Shown here piece by piece: positions 63,794-64,000 of a stretch of DNA of 64,000 nucleotides. How positions within the stretch are numbered: position 1 is the stretch's first letter; every line of letters begins with the position of its first letter. Source of the stretch: Methanosarcina vacuolata Z-761 (lineage in GTDB: Archaea; Halobacteriota; Methanosarcinia; Methanosarcinales; Methanosarcinaceae); the NCBI RefSeq assembly GCF_000969905.1, contig NZ_CP009520.1, positions 2,542,001 through 2,606,000 of the forward strand. The letters are read 5' to 3'. The notes below the pieces were generated by a model that worked only from the letters and a program-made list of their open reading frames with translations, did not search any database and was not told the DNA's origin. Position numbers and translations under genes: made by a program.

Positions 63794-64000
63794 TTAAAGT
63801 TCTGCTCCGATAATTGTCTTGGTGGTTATTACAGTTTCGCTTTCCCTGACTCTGTCTACCACGTCGTTCAGGAGAGTCATGTCTTCAACATCTATTATTA
63901 TTACAAAGTCATACTCCCCAAAGACATGGTAAACATCCTTAATCCCCTCGATGTTCTTCAATTCTCGGTATGCTGCCTTTTCATAACCTGGCAGCACATT
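63794..64000 (-). CDS. Lrp/AsnC ligand-binding domain protein, partial at window edge
   Basis: The C-terminal 69 residues (reading NVLPGYEKAAYRELKNIEGI, then DVYHVFGEYDFVIIIDVEDM) match the RAM/AsnC ligand-binding domain, which binds amino acids and assembles rings. The stop is at 63794, and the frame continues past the window end, so the true start is outside. Family stand-alone RAM proteins are about 75-80 residues, so only about ten residues may be missing; a full Lrp regulator with a DNA-binding half is also possible. Confidence 0.85.
   Translation of the reverse strand, partial: NVLPGYEKAAYRELKNIEGIKDVYHVFGEYDFVIIIDVEDMTLLNDVVDRVRESETVITTKTIIGAEL

Overview
The window is archaeal and almost certainly from a Methanosarcina. 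It carries a bacterial-type N-ATPase operon next to type II archaeal GAPDH, a homocitrate synthase of the coenzyme B pathway, both DNA gyrase and topoisomerase VI, DUF1638 and archaeal S-layer-type (COG1361/CARDB) proteins. Intergenic DNA is long, AT-rich and full of tandem repeats and insertion-element debris, as is usual in this genus. I found no rRNA, tRNA or CRISPR array.

Layout. 0-3.6 kb: a broken membrane/Mrr-type nuclease gene, a minisatellite, an internally duplicated DUF4405 membrane protein and a possible structured RNA. 3.6-7.5 kb: a MacB-like export operon (ATPase, CARDB-type surface protein, permease). 7.9-18 kb: a secreted transglutaminase-like protein, a YkgJ-type cysteine-cluster protein, a CHASE4-PAS histidine kinase, a DUF1638 protein, two small flavin-type proteins, a methyltransferase and a fasciclin lipoprotein. 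18.5-21 kb: tandem PAS-GAF paralogues. 21.5-31.9 kb: alpha-glucan phosphorylase, TctA-like permease, a PGF-CTERM surface protein, an antitoxin-like protein, a large membrane protein, a transposase relic, an unknown gene and a DUF2726 nuclease-like protein. 32-39.4 kb: the N-ATPase operon atpD-C-Q-R-B-E-F-A-G on the minus strand. 41-46 kb: gap, an inositol monophosphatase/FBPase-type gene, NAD kinase and aksA. 46.7-50.7 kb: a STAND NTPase-TPR protein paired with a small protein sharing its N-terminal motif, then a chagasin-type protease inhibitor. 51.3-62.2 kb: gyrB-gyrA and top6B-top6A, all on the minus strand, separated by an unknown gene with a repeated 5' end and by nested insertion elements. 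The window ends inside an Lrp/AsnC ligand-binding-type protein.

Main message. The N-ATPase is decaying. A 102-bp element with inverted ends and an 8-bp target duplication splits atpD (beta subunit), and atpF has lost its tail through a one-base change in an A7 run. The element's ends and target-site length fit the ISL3 family, and a deleted ISL3-type transposase lies about 0.4 kb upstream of the operon. At least four other small non-autonomous element families and two further transposase relics are recognisable; one element is nested inside another, and one has an 'empty site' in a paralogous region. The most promising undescribed items are the STAND/small-protein pair, the candidate structured RNA at 3.15-3.45 kb and the three-copy 114-bp MITE family.
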